Below are positions 8,622-16,890 of a stretch of 64,000 bases of DNA, piece after piece. Position 1 is the first letter of the stretch. Every line of letters begins with the position of its first letter. The stretch spans positions 682,001 to 746,000 of the forward strand of contig NZ_FMCQ01000002.1 in NCBI RefSeq assembly GCF_900091605.1. The letters run 5' to 3'. The notes under the pieces were generated by a model, which had not been told where the DNA came from, did no database searches, and was given only the letters and a program-made list of their open reading frames with translations. This DNA is from Micromonospora tulbaghiae. GTDB lineage: Bacteria; Actinomycetota; Actinomycetes; Mycobacteriales; Micromonosporaceae. Position numbers and translations under genes: made by a program.

Positions 8622-9092
8622 GTGGCGCCGTACCTGGCACTGGTGCAGGAGGACGACTGGTCCCTGGCGGCCCGGTACAAGGTTTTGATCCACGTCGAGC
8701 AGCGGTTGATCGCTGTGGTGGTAGCTGGTGACGCCGCTGTCTCCACCCGATTCTGGGTGTGCGTGGCGCCGGAGGGTCTGGTGGCCGGAAGTGGCTGGCT
8801 CGGCTGCTGGAGCATCGGCGCCCGGAGAGCGGTAACGGCGGAGTCTCTCAGGCGGATGCTCGAAGAACTCGAGATGGAAGTGGCGCGTGCGGAGCGCACC
8901 GGCCTGACCGGCGCGTTTCTCGATGATCACATTTTCATCGAGGGGTGGGATACGTGGGGAGGCGGCGTTCCCGCACCGATAGCCGAGGTTGTGCCTGCCG
9001 AAGCGGTGGCGGGTGCGGTGAGCTGCCGGTCGAGCGATGATCTCGTAGCGAGGCTGTTCAGTGGTGAACGGCGAATAGTCGTGTCTGACTGA
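8622..9092 (+). CDS. Orphan protein of unknown function with atypical codon use
   Basis: The 156-residue soluble protein begins VAPYLALVQEDDWSLAARYKV and is Trp- and acid-rich, with no recognised motif. GTG at 8622 lies 2 nt after the preceding stop; an internal start cannot be excluded because no good ribosome site is visible. Codon use is visibly less G/C-biased than that of its neighbours (for example TTT, GTA, ATA and TTG codons), which suggests recent acquisition. I do not recognise the family. Confidence 0.6.
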   Translation: MAPYLALVQEDDWSLAARYKVLIHVEQRLIAVVVAGDAAVSTRFWVCVAPEGLVAGSGWLGCWSIGARRAVTAESLRRMLEELEMEVARAERTGLTGAFLDDHIFIEGWDTWGGGVPAPIAEVVPAEAVAGAVSCRSSDDLVARLFSGERRIVVSD

Positions 9093-9191
9093 GAGCGTCG
9101 GACCGGCGCTGTCGGTCTTGGGTGATCCGGTGGCAGACGGATCTGACACCGGATGATTGATCTTGTCTCTTGTGCTGGCAGCCGAAGCGCT

Positions 9192-9225
9192 GCGGCCCTC
9201 GCCCGCCGTGTGGGGCGAGGGCCGC
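9192..9225. terminator. Strong hairpin terminator
   Basis: A perfect 13-bp inverted repeat (GCGGCCCTCGCCC, 9192-9204, with 9213-9225) has an 8-nt loop. It lies 23 nt past the end of the minus-strand glycosidase gene and 100 nt past the plus-strand orphan, so it can stop both convergent transcripts. Confidence 0.8.
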
Positions 9226-9247
9226 AACCGCTGCGGGTTCCTGCGGA

Positions 9248-11443
9248 TCAGCGGTGGAAGCGCAGGTAGTCGAACTCGGCCGTCACCGCCGGTGCCGCGC
9301 CGCCGTGCGCCACCAGCCCGATCCGGGGCGTCGTGCCCGCCGGGAAGGTCCACACCGCGCCCCACGTCCAGTGCTTGCCGTCGCGGCTGGACCCGGCCCG
9401 GAACTCGTGCTCGCCGTCGACCGGGTCGATCCGGTGGGCCAGCCGCAGCCAGGTGGTGGTGCCGGGGGTTCCGACGATGCTGCCGCCGTACACGGGCTGA
9501 CCGGCGAAGGGCAGCTCGTAGCCGTACTCCACCTGCCGGGTGTTCCAGATCGCCACCTGGGTCAGCCGGGCGAACCGGTCGTCGTCGACGTACGCGACCA
9601 GGCCCGCCTGCTGGTAGTTGCGCACGCTGTCCTCGCCCAGGTCCAGCGTCACCTTCGTCTCGGCGACGTAGTTCCCGGCCGGCGCGTCGCGCAGCAGCAC
9701 CCCGGCGGTGTTGCCGGTGCCGGACAGGTCGGCGTCCTGCACCGGCCAGCGCAGCGCGCCGCCGGACACGGTGGCGGCCGGGTCCTGACGTACCCACTGC
9801 CAGGCCGGGTCGAGCCCGCCGGTGAACTCGTCGCTGAAGCCGCGCAGCACCGGGCCGACGCGCGGGTCGGGGACGGCGTGCCGCACCGACCGGTGGAGCC
9901 GGGCGGCGCTGACGTTGTCGAACTCGGCCGGACCGCCCTCGGCACGCACGGAGAGGTCACCCGCCGCGGGGCGGGACAGGCGCAGCGACACCCGGGCGAC
10001 CGGGTCGCCGAGGCGGGACGGGCTGAGCGTGGCGACGAGCTGCCGCCCGCGTACCTCGATCGCGAGGTTGTGCCGGTCGCGCAGGTCGAGGCCGGCGGGC
10101 AGCGCCGTGGTCGCCGCGCCGGCGGTCAGCCGGCCGCGCCCGACGCGGACGTCCACGCCGCCCAGCCGCAGCCCGGCGGTGGCCGCGCCGGTCAGCCGCA
10201 GGTCGGTCTCCACCCGCAGGTCACCGCCGATCCGGGTACGCGAGGTGAGCGTGCCGCTGCCGGTCAGCACCCCGCCGGCGGCCTGCCAGCGGCCGTGCTC
10301 GGCCCGCCAGCCGCGCAGGTCGGCGGTGGCGAAACGGGCGTCGACCGGGCCGGTGGTGACGGGCGCGGGCCGGGCGGTGTCGGAGGGGCCGGCGCCCGCG
10401 TTCACTGTGGGCCACCCGTCGATCCAGTCGAGGCGGTCCAGCAGCATCGGCCGCTCGTTGACGCCGAACGGCTCGTCCAGGTACGGGTCGGCGCGGTCGA
10501 TCGCGTGGTAGACGATCCAGTCCTGCCCGGACAGGTCGGTGAGGACCGCGTTGTGCCCGGTGCCGATCCAGCGGTTGCCGTTCTGGGTGAGCACGGGCGT
10601 GCCGCCGGCCCGGGACACGTCGAGGCGCTGCCCGTCGCGGTCGGTGAACGGGCCGCGCGGGTCACGGGACCGGCCGACCTGGACGGAGTAGCCGGTGGCC
10701 GGCCCGGCGCAGCAGTTCGCGGTGGAGGCGAACAGGTAGTACCAGCCGTCGCGGCGCAGCACGTATCCGCCCTCGAACTTGTTGTCGACCGCGACCGGCG
10801 TCGAGGTGCCGACGGCGCGCAGCCCGTCCGGGGACAGCTCGGTGACCGAGATGCCGCCGTAGTAGCTGCCGTAGTAGAGCCAGTGGCGGCCGTCGGCGCC
10901 GGTGAGCTGGCTCGGGTCGATCGTCCACAGGTAACCGCCGCCGGCACCCGGGCGCGGCGCGACCACAGGCGTGTCGGCGAACGTCCACGGGCCCGCCGGG
11001 CTCGGCGCTGTGGCCACGCCCACGGCGGTGTCGAACGTGTCGTCGGAGACGGTGGTGTCGGTGACCGTCACGTACATCACCCACCGGCCCGCCACCCGCC
11101 GCACGTCGGGCGCCCAGAACGCGGCGCCGGGAGCGGCGTAGGCGGGCCGCTGGTCCGGGGCGAACGCGTCGCCGGCGTATACCCAGTCGACCAGGTCGGC
11201 GGAGCGGGCGATCGGCACCCGGTGTGTGCGCCCCTCGCCCTCGCGCAGCGGGTCGGAGGTGCCGAAGGCGTACCAGAGTCCGTCGTCGCCGCGCACCACT
11301 ACCGGGTCGGCGAAGGTGTCGGCGAACCCGGCGGAGACCGGGTTGCGGTAGCGGTCGGGCCCGGCGGCGGACGCGGGGGCCGCGCCGGCGAGCAGAAGCG
11401 TGAGTACGGCGGCGAGCGCGCCACCGCGGCGGAGGTGTCCCAT
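9248..11443 (-). CDS. Secreted glycoside hydrolase family 43-type protein with C-terminal sugar-binding-like domains
   Basis: The 731-residue protein has a Sec signal peptide (MGHLRRGGALAAVLTLLLAG, cleaved after ASA). The GH43 five-bladed propeller (about 30-370) has the catalytic base Asp46 in FADTFADPVVV, the pKa-modulating Asp in WTIDPSQLTG, and the likely acid Glu in NKFEGGYVLRRDGWYYLFAS; GTGHNAVL is also typical. A beta-sandwich linker region and a C-terminal concanavalin-like module (starting DEFTGGLDPAWQW) follow, as in beta-xylosidase/arabinanase-type enzymes. It should hydrolyse arabinose- or xylose-containing plant polysaccharide outside the cell. The start was chosen for the signal peptide. 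A CAACGTTG palindrome 50 nt upstream suggests LacI-type control. Confidence 0.88.
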   Translation of the reverse strand: MGHLRRGGALAAVLTLLLAGAAPASAAGPDRYRNPVSAGFADTFADPVVVRGDDGLWYAFGTSDPLREGEGRTHRVPIARSADLVDWVYAGDAFAPDQRPAYAAPGAAFWAPDVRRVAGRWVMYVTVTDTTVSDDTFDTAVGVATAPSPAGPWTFADTPVVAPRPGAGGGYLWTIDPSQLTGADGRHWLYYGSYYGGISVTELSPDGLRAVGTSTPVAVDNKFEGGYVLRRDGWYYLFASTANCCAGPATGYSVQVGRSRDPRGPFTDRDGQRLDVSRAGGTPVLTQNGNRWIGTGHNAVLTDLSGQDWIVYHAIDRADPYLDEPFGVNERPMLLDRLDWIDGWPTVNAGAGPSDTARPAPVTTGPVDARFATADLRGWRAEHGRWQAAGGVLTGSGTLTSRTRIGGDLRVETDLRLTGAATAGLRLGGVDVRVGRGRLTAGAATTALPAGLDLRDRHNLAIEVRGRQLVATLSPSRLGDPVARVSLRLSRPAAGDLSVRAEGGPAEFDNVSAARLHRSVRHAVPDPRVGPVLRGFSDEFTGGLDPAWQWVRQDPAATVSGGALRWPVQDADLSGTGNTAGVLLRDAPAGNYVAETKVTLDLGEDSVRNYQQAGLVAYVDDDRFARLTQVAIWNTRQVEYGYELPFAGQPVYGGSIVGTPGTTTWLRLAHRIDPVDGEHEFRAGSSRDGKHWTWGAVWTFPAGTTPRIGLVAHGGAAPAVTAEFDYLRFHR

Positions 11444-11492
11444 CGGGCCTGCCTCGGAGTAGACGGAGGTCACTGCGGTGCCCCCGTTTCTA

Positions 11493-11500
11493 CAACGTTG
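11493..11500. promoter_or_regulatory. Candidate LacI-family operator upstream of the GH43 gene
   Basis: CAACGTTG is a perfect palindrome with the central CG typical of LacI/GalR operators, within CTACAACGTTGGAG, 50 nt upstream of the glycosidase start. Sugar-responsive repression fits the gene's function. The LacI regulator encoded at 49.5 kb has a different-looking site beside it, so the cognate repressor is unknown. Confidence 0.35.
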
Positions 11501-11529
11501 GAGACGGCTGTGTAAAGAACTGGGGCACC

Positions 11530-11547
11530 GTTCGGCGCGGCCCGAAC
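11530..11547. promoter_or_regulatory. Operator GTTCGG-N6-CCGAAC upstream of the winged-helix regulator
   Basis: Six-base arms GTTCGG and CCGAAC flank a CGCGGC spacer. The site ends 23 nt before the ATG of the regulator and covers the expected -35 region of the CAGCAT -10 box (11559-11564). The same arms at the same distance occur before the P450 gene (12371-12388), which makes autoregulation and co-regulation likely. Confidence 0.7.
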
Positions 11548-11570
11548 CGTGCCCGTGCCAGCATGGGCCG

Positions 11571-12314
11571 ATGACCACTGGCGCCGACGGCCGCGGACTC
11601 GCCGGGTTCGCCGCGCTGCTCGCCGACCCCACCCGGGCCGGCTTCTGCCTCGCCCTGCTCGACGGCCGCGCCTGGACCGCCGGGGAACTGGCCCGCGCCG
11701 CCGGGGTCGCCGCGTCCACCGCGAGCGACCACCTCACCCGGCTGGTGGCCGGCGGCCTGCTCGTCGAGGAGCGGCAGGGCCGTCACCGGTACGTCCGCCT
11801 CGCCGACCCGGGCGTCGCCCAGCTCGTCGAGGACCTGGCCGCGCGGGCGCCCGCCCCGGCCACCCCGCCCCGCACGTTGCGCGCCGCGTCGGCCGGCGCC
11901 GCCCTCGCGTACGCCCGCACCTGCTACGACCACCTGGCCGGGCGGCTCGGCGTGCTGCTGTACGACGCCCTGCTCGACCGTGGTGTGCTCGACCGCTCCG
12001 GCGGCCTGGCGCTGACCGGCAACGGCGTGACCTGGCTGGCCGGTCTCGGCGTACCGGTCGAACCGCTGCGCGCGACGCGGCGGCCGCTCGTCCGCGACTG
12101 CCTGGACTGGACCGAGCGGCGCCCGCACCTGGCCGGCGCGGTCGGGGCGGCACTGTGCGGGCGCTTCCTCGACCTCGGCTGGACGACGCGGGGGACCGGA
12201 CGGGCGGTACGGCTCACCCCGTCCGGCCGGGACGCGCTGGCCGAGGCGCTCGCGCTCGACCCGGCGCTGCTGGCCCCGCCCGCATCCCGCGACAGCGGCC
12301 CGGCGCGCGCCTGA
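11571..12314 (+). CDS. ArsR-like winged-helix transcriptional regulator
   Basis: The 247-residue protein has an N-terminal winged helix (about residues 10-85). The recognition part is LARAAGVAASTASDHLTRLV and the wing is LVEERQGRHRYVRLAD, typical of ArsR-type domains. A longer C-terminal domain of about 150 residues follows, of the kind found in ligand-responsive relatives rather than metal sensors; no Cys metal-binding motif is present near the recognition helix. ATG at 11571 follows CAGCAT by 6 nt (leaderless-type). An 18-bp operator precedes this gene and recurs before the P450 gene just downstream, so it probably controls both. Confidence 0.85.
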   Translation: MTTGADGRGLAGFAALLADPTRAGFCLALLDGRAWTAGELARAAGVAASTASDHLTRLVAGGLLVEERQGRHRYVRLADPGVAQLVEDLAARAPAPATPPRTLRAASAGAALAYARTCYDHLAGRLGVLLYDALLDRGVLDRSGGLALTGNGVTWLAGLGVPVEPLRATRRPLVRDCLDWTERRPHLAGAVGAALCGRFLDLGWTTRGTGRAVRLTPSGRDALAEALALDPALLAPPASRDSGPARA

Positions 12315-12370
12315 TCCGCCCGCGGCACCGGTCCCGCCCGCGCCTGACCGCCGGTGTGCCCGGCCGGATC

Positions 12371-12388
12371 GTTCGGTCCGGACCGAAC
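12371..12388. promoter_or_regulatory. Operator: perfect 18-bp palindrome before the P450 gene
   Basis: GTTCGGTCCGGACCGAAC is a perfect palindrome. It ends 12 nt before the -10 box and 23 nt before the ATG, exactly the geometry of the GTTCGG-N6-CCGAAC site before the regulator gene. It occupies the -35 position, where no recognisable -35 hexamer exists. Confidence 0.75.
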
Positions 12389-12399
12389 TGTCAGCGCCC

Positions 12400-12405
12400 T
12401 ACGGT
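12400..12405 (+). promoter_or_regulatory. -10 box of a leaderless promoter (P450 operon)
   Basis: TACGGT lies 6 nt before the ATG at 12412; the palindromic operator lies immediately upstream. Confidence 0.6.
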
Positions 12406-12411
12406 CGGGCG

Positions 12412-13413
12412 ATGGATTCACCGACGATCACGGCTGCTCCGGGCACACCGCCCTGCGGGCCGCCGACCTCGGGCGACGGCGGCTGGGTGGTCACCCGGTA
12501 CGCGGACGTCGTCTCCGTCCTGACCGATCCCCGCTGCGTGGTGCCGCCCGCCGAGGAGGGGCCGGAGGGCAGCCTGGCGTGGCTGCGTGCCTCGGTGAGC
12601 CGGTTCAGTCCGCCGGACCGGCATCCCGCGCGGCGAGCCGTCGGGGTGGCGGCGCTCGACGCGCTCGACCCACGGGAACTGCGCCTCGCCGCCGAACGGC
12701 TGACCGAGCGGATCCTCGACCGCGCCGCGACCGGGGAGAACGGCGGTGGCCGGGTGGACGTGACCGGTGACCTGGCTCGGCGGGTACCCCTCGTGGTGCT
12801 GGCGGAACGGCTCGGCCTGGCCGACCCGGCGGCGGCCGTCGCGGAGGTGACGGCGGTGGCCGCCGCCTACCACCCGGGCGCCGATCCGGCGGCGGTGCGG
12901 CGGGCGGACCGGGCGGTGGCGGCGCTGCTGGTCATGTCGCCGCCCGCTCCGGCCGAGGTCACCGCGAACCGGCTCGGGCTGCTGGTGCAGGCCGCCGACG
13001 CCACCGCCGGGCTGATCGTGGCCGCCGTCCGGCACGGGCTCGCCGCGCCGGACGGGCTCGGGACCGACGCGCTGCTCGCCGAGGTGCTGCGCCTCGACCC
13101 GCCGGTGCGGGTCACCCGCCGGGTCGCCGCCGACGCGCTGAGCCTGGACGGCCGGCTGGTGCGCGCGGGGGAGCTGCTGCTGCTCCGGTTCGACGCGGCC
13201 AACCGCGACCCGGCGGCCTTCCCGGAGCCGGACCGTTTCCGCGCCGGCCGGGCGCGTGCCGCGCTGACCTTCGGCGCCGGTCCCCGCGGCTGCCCCGGAC
13301 AGCGGCACGCGCTCGCCCTGGCCGCCGGTGTGGTCGGCGTGCTGCGCCGCCGCTGCCGTCCCGCCGCCCCGATCCCTGACGTCCCGACGACCCGACTCGA
13401 GGTGACCCGGTGA
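12412..13413 (+). CDS. Cytochrome P450, short form
   Basis: The 333-residue protein is a haem-thiolate monooxygenase: K-helix ExxR in EVLRLDPPVRVTRR, the NRDPAAFPEPDRF meander, and the haem loop FGAGPRGCPGQRHA with the ligating Cys. It is about 60-70 residues shorter than a usual 400-residue bacterial P450. The N terminus starts only about 25 residues before the WVVTRYADV strand, and the helix F/G region is compressed. The I-helix segment reads VQAADATAG rather than the standard (A/G)GxxT, so oxygen-activation chemistry may differ. Redox partners are not encoded nearby. The stop overlaps the next gene, so the two enzymes are probably made together. Confidence 0.85.
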   Translation: MDSPTITAAPGTPPCGPPTSGDGGWVVTRYADVVSVLTDPRCVVPPAEEGPEGSLAWLRASVSRFSPPDRHPARRAVGVAALDALDPRELRLAAERLTERILDRAATGENGGGRVDVTGDLARRVPLVVLAERLGLADPAAAVAEVTAVAAAYHPGADPAAVRRADRAVAALLVMSPPAPAEVTANRLGLLVQAADATAGLIVAAVRHGLAAPDGLGTDALLAEVLRLDPPVRVTRRVAADALSLDGRLVRAGELLLLRFDAANRDPAAFPEPDRFRAGRARAALTFGAGPRGCPGQRHALALAAGVVGVLRRRCRPAAPIPDVPTTRLEVTR

Positions 13414-14207
13414 TGACCGACAGGTACCGCGCATTCCGTGAGCTGCACCGGCCCGGCGAACCGCTGCTGCTGCCGAACGCCTGGGACCACGCCTCCGCCG
13501 CGGCGCTCGCCACCAGGGGCCACCCGGCGATCGGCACCACCAGCCTGGGCGTGGCGGCGGCCACCGGCCGGCCGGACGCGGTCCGCGCCACCCGCGCCGA
13601 GACGCTGGAGCTGGCGTACCGGCTGCGGGACCTGCCGGCGCTGCTGACGGTGGACGTCGAGGACGGCTTCCACGACGACCCGGCGGAGGTCGCCGGGTTC
13701 GTGGGCGAACTGGCCGCGCTCGGCGTGGTCGGCGTGAACCTGGAGGACGGCCGCCCGGACGGGCGCCTGGCCCCGGCGGAGCACGTGGCCGCCGTGATCG
13801 CGGCCGTCCGCGCCGCCGTACCGCAGGTCTTCGTCAACGCCCGCACCGACGCCTGGTGGCTGGGCGTGCCGTCGCCGCTGGACGAGGCGCGGCGGCGGGC
13901 GGCGCTGTTCCGGGCCGCCGGCGCCGACGGCCTGTTCGTTCCGGGCGCGCCCGACGACCTGGTCGGCGTGCTGGCCGGCGAGGCGGGGTTGCCGCTGAAC
14001 GTGCTGTACCGGCCGGGCGGCCCGGACCTGGCCGCCCTCGGGCGGCTCGGGGTGAGCCGGGTCAGCACCGGCTCGCTGCTGTTCCGGGCGGCCCTCGGCG
14101 CGGCGCTGCACCTGGCCGACGCGGTCGCCGCCGGGCGCGAGGCGGGCCTGCCGGCACCACCCGGGTACGAGGAGGTGCAGGCGCTGGCGCAACCGTCCGC
14201 CACCTGA
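13413..14207 (+). CDS. Isocitrate lyase / PEP-mutase superfamily enzyme
   Basis: The 264-residue TIM-barrel protein has the family signatures: LPNAWDHASAAAL near the N terminus, the metal-site motifs TVDVEDGF and GVNLEDGR, and VNARTDAWW. Close relatives include oxaloacetate decarboxylases, 2-methylisocitrate-lyase-like enzymes and phosphonopyruvate-type hydrolases that make or break C-C or C-P bonds alpha to a carboxylate. The specific substrate is not deducible. ATG at 13413 shares one base with the P450 stop (TGATG) and has GAGGTG 7 nt upstream; GTG at 13410 is an alternative. Coupling to a P450 suggests a shared small-molecule pathway under the upstream operator. Confidence 0.87.
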   Translation: MTDRYRAFRELHRPGEPLLLPNAWDHASAAALATRGHPAIGTTSLGVAAATGRPDAVRATRAETLELAYRLRDLPALLTVDVEDGFHDDPAEVAGFVGELAALGVVGVNLEDGRPDGRLAPAEHVAAVIAAVRAAVPQVFVNARTDAWWLGVPSPLDEARRRAALFRAAGADGLFVPGAPDDLVGVLAGEAGLPLNVLYRPGGPDLAALGRLGVSRVSTGSLLFRAALGAALHLADAVAAGREAGLPAPPGYEEVQALAQPSAT

Positions 14208-14309
14208 TCGGGCACTTCGGGGGAGATGGGACGATCGTCGCCCTCTCGGCTCATTACGGTGTGTGCAGGCCCAATCACGCCGTGTCCTGATCGAGAGGGG
14301 ACGGAGACC

Positions 14310-15269
14310 ATGCGAGTGCCCAGCCGCAGCCCAGGTCGCCAGCCCGGTCCCGCCGTCACGTCTGCCGCTCCCGCCCGGCGGGTGCCCGCCGGCGGCCGGC
14401 GTGCCGACACCGCGCCGGACCTGTCCGCGTACCGGGCGGCGGTGGCGGAACTCCTGGTCGAGGTGGGCGCGCTCGCCGACGCGCCGTCCACCACCGCCCG
14501 CCAGGTGCTGCTCGACCAGCGGCTGCGCGAACCGGCCATCGCCGCCGTCCTCGACGCCACCCCGCAGGGCCTGATCGGCGCCCGGGAGACGCTGCTGCTG
14601 GAGATGGCCCGCTACCAGCCCAACGCGCGCAGCTCGGCGCAGGATCTCACCGCGCTGGTCCGGATCTACCTGCTCTCCCGCATCGACGTGCTCTGGTGGC
14701 GGGACAGCGCGACGTTCCTCACCGACGACCAGGTCCGCGTCAGCACCGAACTGGTCGACCTGGAATGGCTGCGCCGCCGCGGCCTGCTGGAGTTCCGCTA
14801 CCAGGAACAGCCCGGCACGGTGGTGGGACGCGGGCTGCGGGCGGTCCGGCGGCGGCTGCGCCCGGACGCCACCCCGCGCACCGCCGGGCTGCTGTTCCGC
14901 CGGGCCCGCCGCGAGATGATCGCCCTCCTCAACGACCTGGCCCGGGAGTTCACGGCCGTCGCGCCGGACGGCACGCCGCCGCTGTGGGTGACCAGCCTGG
15001 CCCGCAGCGCCGAGCACCAGTACCGGCTACGCCGCCTCGGGTACGCCGCGATGGTGCCCAGCGGGCACTGCCTCGGCTGGGCCGCCGACGTCGAACTGGA
15101 GTGGTACGACCGTTTCGGCGCCCGCCCGGCGCTCGCCGGACTGCTGCTGGCCCGCCAGGACGCCGGTGAGGTGAACGTGGTCGACGAGGGACAGGCCTGG
15201 CACGTGTGCCTCGCCCCGGCCGCCCGCCGCCGGTACCGGCGGGCGTACGAGGCCGAGATGGGGGTGTGA
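14310..15269 (+). CDS. M15 / LAS-type metallopeptidase-fold protein, function unproven
   Basis: The 319-residue protein has a basic, Pro-rich N terminus and a helical middle. The C-terminal third carries SGHCLGWAADVE, which fits the SxHxxGxAxD zinc motif of VanY-type D,D-carboxypeptidases and other LAS enzymes, followed about 45 residues later by EGQAWHVCL, matching the ExxWH motif with the third ligand. The ligand set therefore looks complete. No signal peptide is evident, which is odd for a cell-wall enzyme. It may correspond to a family catalogued only as a DUF. ATG at 14310 has a GGGGACGGAG ribosome site. The asparagine-synthase-like gene starts 4 nt after its stop. Confidence 0.7.
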   Translation: MRVPSRSPGRQPGPAVTSAAPARRVPAGGRRADTAPDLSAYRAAVAELLVEVGALADAPSTTARQVLLDQRLREPAIAAVLDATPQGLIGARETLLLEMARYQPNARSSAQDLTALVRIYLLSRIDVLWWRDSATFLTDDQVRVSTELVDLEWLRRRGLLEFRYQEQPGTVVGRGLRAVRRRLRPDATPRTAGLLFRRARREMIALLNDLAREFTAVAPDGTPPLWVTSLARSAEHQYRLRRLGYAAMVPSGHCLGWAADVELEWYDRFGARPALAGLLLARQDAGEVNVVDEGQAWHVCLAPAARRRYRRAYEAEMGV

Positions 15270-15273
15270 CCCG

Positions 15274-16884
15274 GTGTGCGGCATCGCGCTGAGCATCGGC
15301 CCCGACGCGGACCCGGCCACGTTCCGGCGGATGCTCGCCGCGCTCGCGCCGCGCGGTGAGGTCACCGAGACCCGGCAGGAACACGGCCTCCTCGCCGGCG
15401 TGCGGCGACTGAGGATCGTGGACCGGGAACGGTCCGTCCAGCCGTGGATGTCGCCGGACGAGCGGCACCTGCTCTGCTTCAACGGCGAGATCTTCAACCA
15501 CCACGAGCTACGCGCCGAGCTGACCCGGCTGGGGCACCCGTTCCGCACCACGGGCGACACCGAGGTGGTGCTCACCGCGTTCCGCCAGTGGGGCGAGAAC
15601 GCGGTACGCCGGCTGCGCGGCGAGTACGCGTTCGTGATCGTCGAGCGGGACACCGGCCGGGCGTACCTGGCCCGCGACCCGCTCGGGGTCAAGCCGCTGT
15701 ACTGGTCCCGCCTGCCCGGCTGCCTGCACCTCGCCTCCGAGGTCAAGGCGCTGGTCGGGCACGGTGCGCCGATCGGCGAGGTGGCGCCCGGCTACCACGG
15801 CTGGGTCGAACCCGGCCACCCGGTCCGGCTGGGCCCGCACGTCGACCTGCTCACCCTCGGCGACGGCCTGCCGGTGATCGACGACCCGGACGAGGCCGCC
15901 CTGCTGGTCCGCGTCGCGCTCACCGACGCGATGCGCGCCCGGCTGGACACCGACCTCACCGTCGGCGTGGTGCTCTCCGGTGGCCTGGACAGCTCGCTGG
16001 CGCTGCTGCACGCCCGGGAACTGCATCCCGACTGCGTGGCGGTCACCATCGGCGTGCCGGAGAGCCCGGACGTCGCGTACGCCCGGCGGCTCGCCGCCGA
16101 CCTCGGCGTACCGCACGAGGTGATCGAGCTGCGCCCGCGCGACATCCGGCTCGCCGACGTCCGCGAGGCGATCCGGATCTCCGAGCTGACCGAGTACGGC
16201 GACATCATCAACGCGGTCGTCTCGGTGCCGATCTTCCGGCGGCTGCGCGAGCTGGGCGTACGCGTGGTGCTCACCGGCGACGGCTCGGACGAGCTGTTCG
16301 GCGGGTACCCGATGTACCACCGCGTCGGGCCGGCGCGGTCCCGCCGCCTGTTCCTTCACAAGATCCGCAACCTGTGCCGGACCGAGCTGCAACGGGTGGA
16401 CCGGGCCAGCATGGCGCACGGCGTGGAGGCCCGGGTGCCGTTCCTCGACCTCAGCGTCGTCGAGCTGGCCATGCGGCTGCCGCTGGGCGTGAAACTGCGC
16501 GACGGGCAGGAGAAGTGGATCGTCCGGCGGGCCTTCGCGGACCTGCTGCCGGAGTACGTGCGGCAGCGGCCGAAGAACCCGATGTCGTACTCGTCGGGGC
16601 TGCACGAGCGGGCCCGCCTCTACAAGCCGCTGTTCGCCCGGCTGCACCGCTCCTTCGGCTACGACCTGCTCGAACCGGTGCGCCGGGACTTCGACAGCGT
16701 GCTCACCCGTTGCGGCAACGACCTCGACCGGGCCATCGCGGAAGGCATGGCCCGGCCCGACTACACGGTGCTCGAACACGCCCGGGACCTGGTCGGCGCG
16801 GCCCGCTGGAACGCCGCCCCGATGGTCCGCCGGCTGGTCAACCCGCGCCGCATCCGCGGCGACGAGGCGCCCCTGCCCGGGTGA
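15274..16884 (+). CDS. asnB: Glutamine-dependent asparagine synthase-family amidotransferase
   Basis: The 536-residue protein has an N-terminal class-II glutaminase domain with nucleophile Cys2 (MCGIAL), then LLCFNGEIFNHHELR, TGDTEVVL and RGEYAFVI. The C-terminal ATP-pyrophosphatase domain has the PP-loop VLSGGLDSSLALLH, GDGSDELFGGYPMYH and ARVPFLD. It transfers ammonia from Gln to an adenylated carboxylate: Asp to make Asn, or, in relatives such as LtsA, meso-DAP of peptidoglycan. GTG at 15274 is fixed by the need for Cys2. It is 4 nt from the M15-like gene, so one operon; that partner makes a cell-wall or peptide substrate worth considering. Confidence 0.88.
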   Translation: MCGIALSIGPDADPATFRRMLAALAPRGEVTETRQEHGLLAGVRRLRIVDRERSVQPWMSPDERHLLCFNGEIFNHHELRAELTRLGHPFRTTGDTEVVLTAFRQWGENAVRRLRGEYAFVIVERDTGRAYLARDPLGVKPLYWSRLPGCLHLASEVKALVGHGAPIGEVAPGYHGWVEPGHPVRLGPHVDLLTLGDGLPVIDDPDEAALLVRVALTDAMRARLDTDLTVGVVLSGGLDSSLALLHARELHPDCVAVTIGVPESPDVAYARRLAADLGVPHEVIELRPRDIRLADVREAIRISELTEYGDIINAVVSVPIFRRLRELGVRVVLTGDGSDELFGGYPMYHRVGPARSRRLFLHKIRNLCRTELQRVDRASMAHGVEARVPFLDLSVVELAMRLPLGVKLRDGQEKWIVRRAFADLLPEYVRQRPKNPMSYSSGLHERARLYKPLFARLHRSFGYDLLEPVRRDFDSVLTRCGNDLDRAIAEGMARPDYTVLEHARDLVGAARWNAAPMVRRLVNPRRIRGDEAPLPG

Positions 16885-16890
16885 GCCAGG

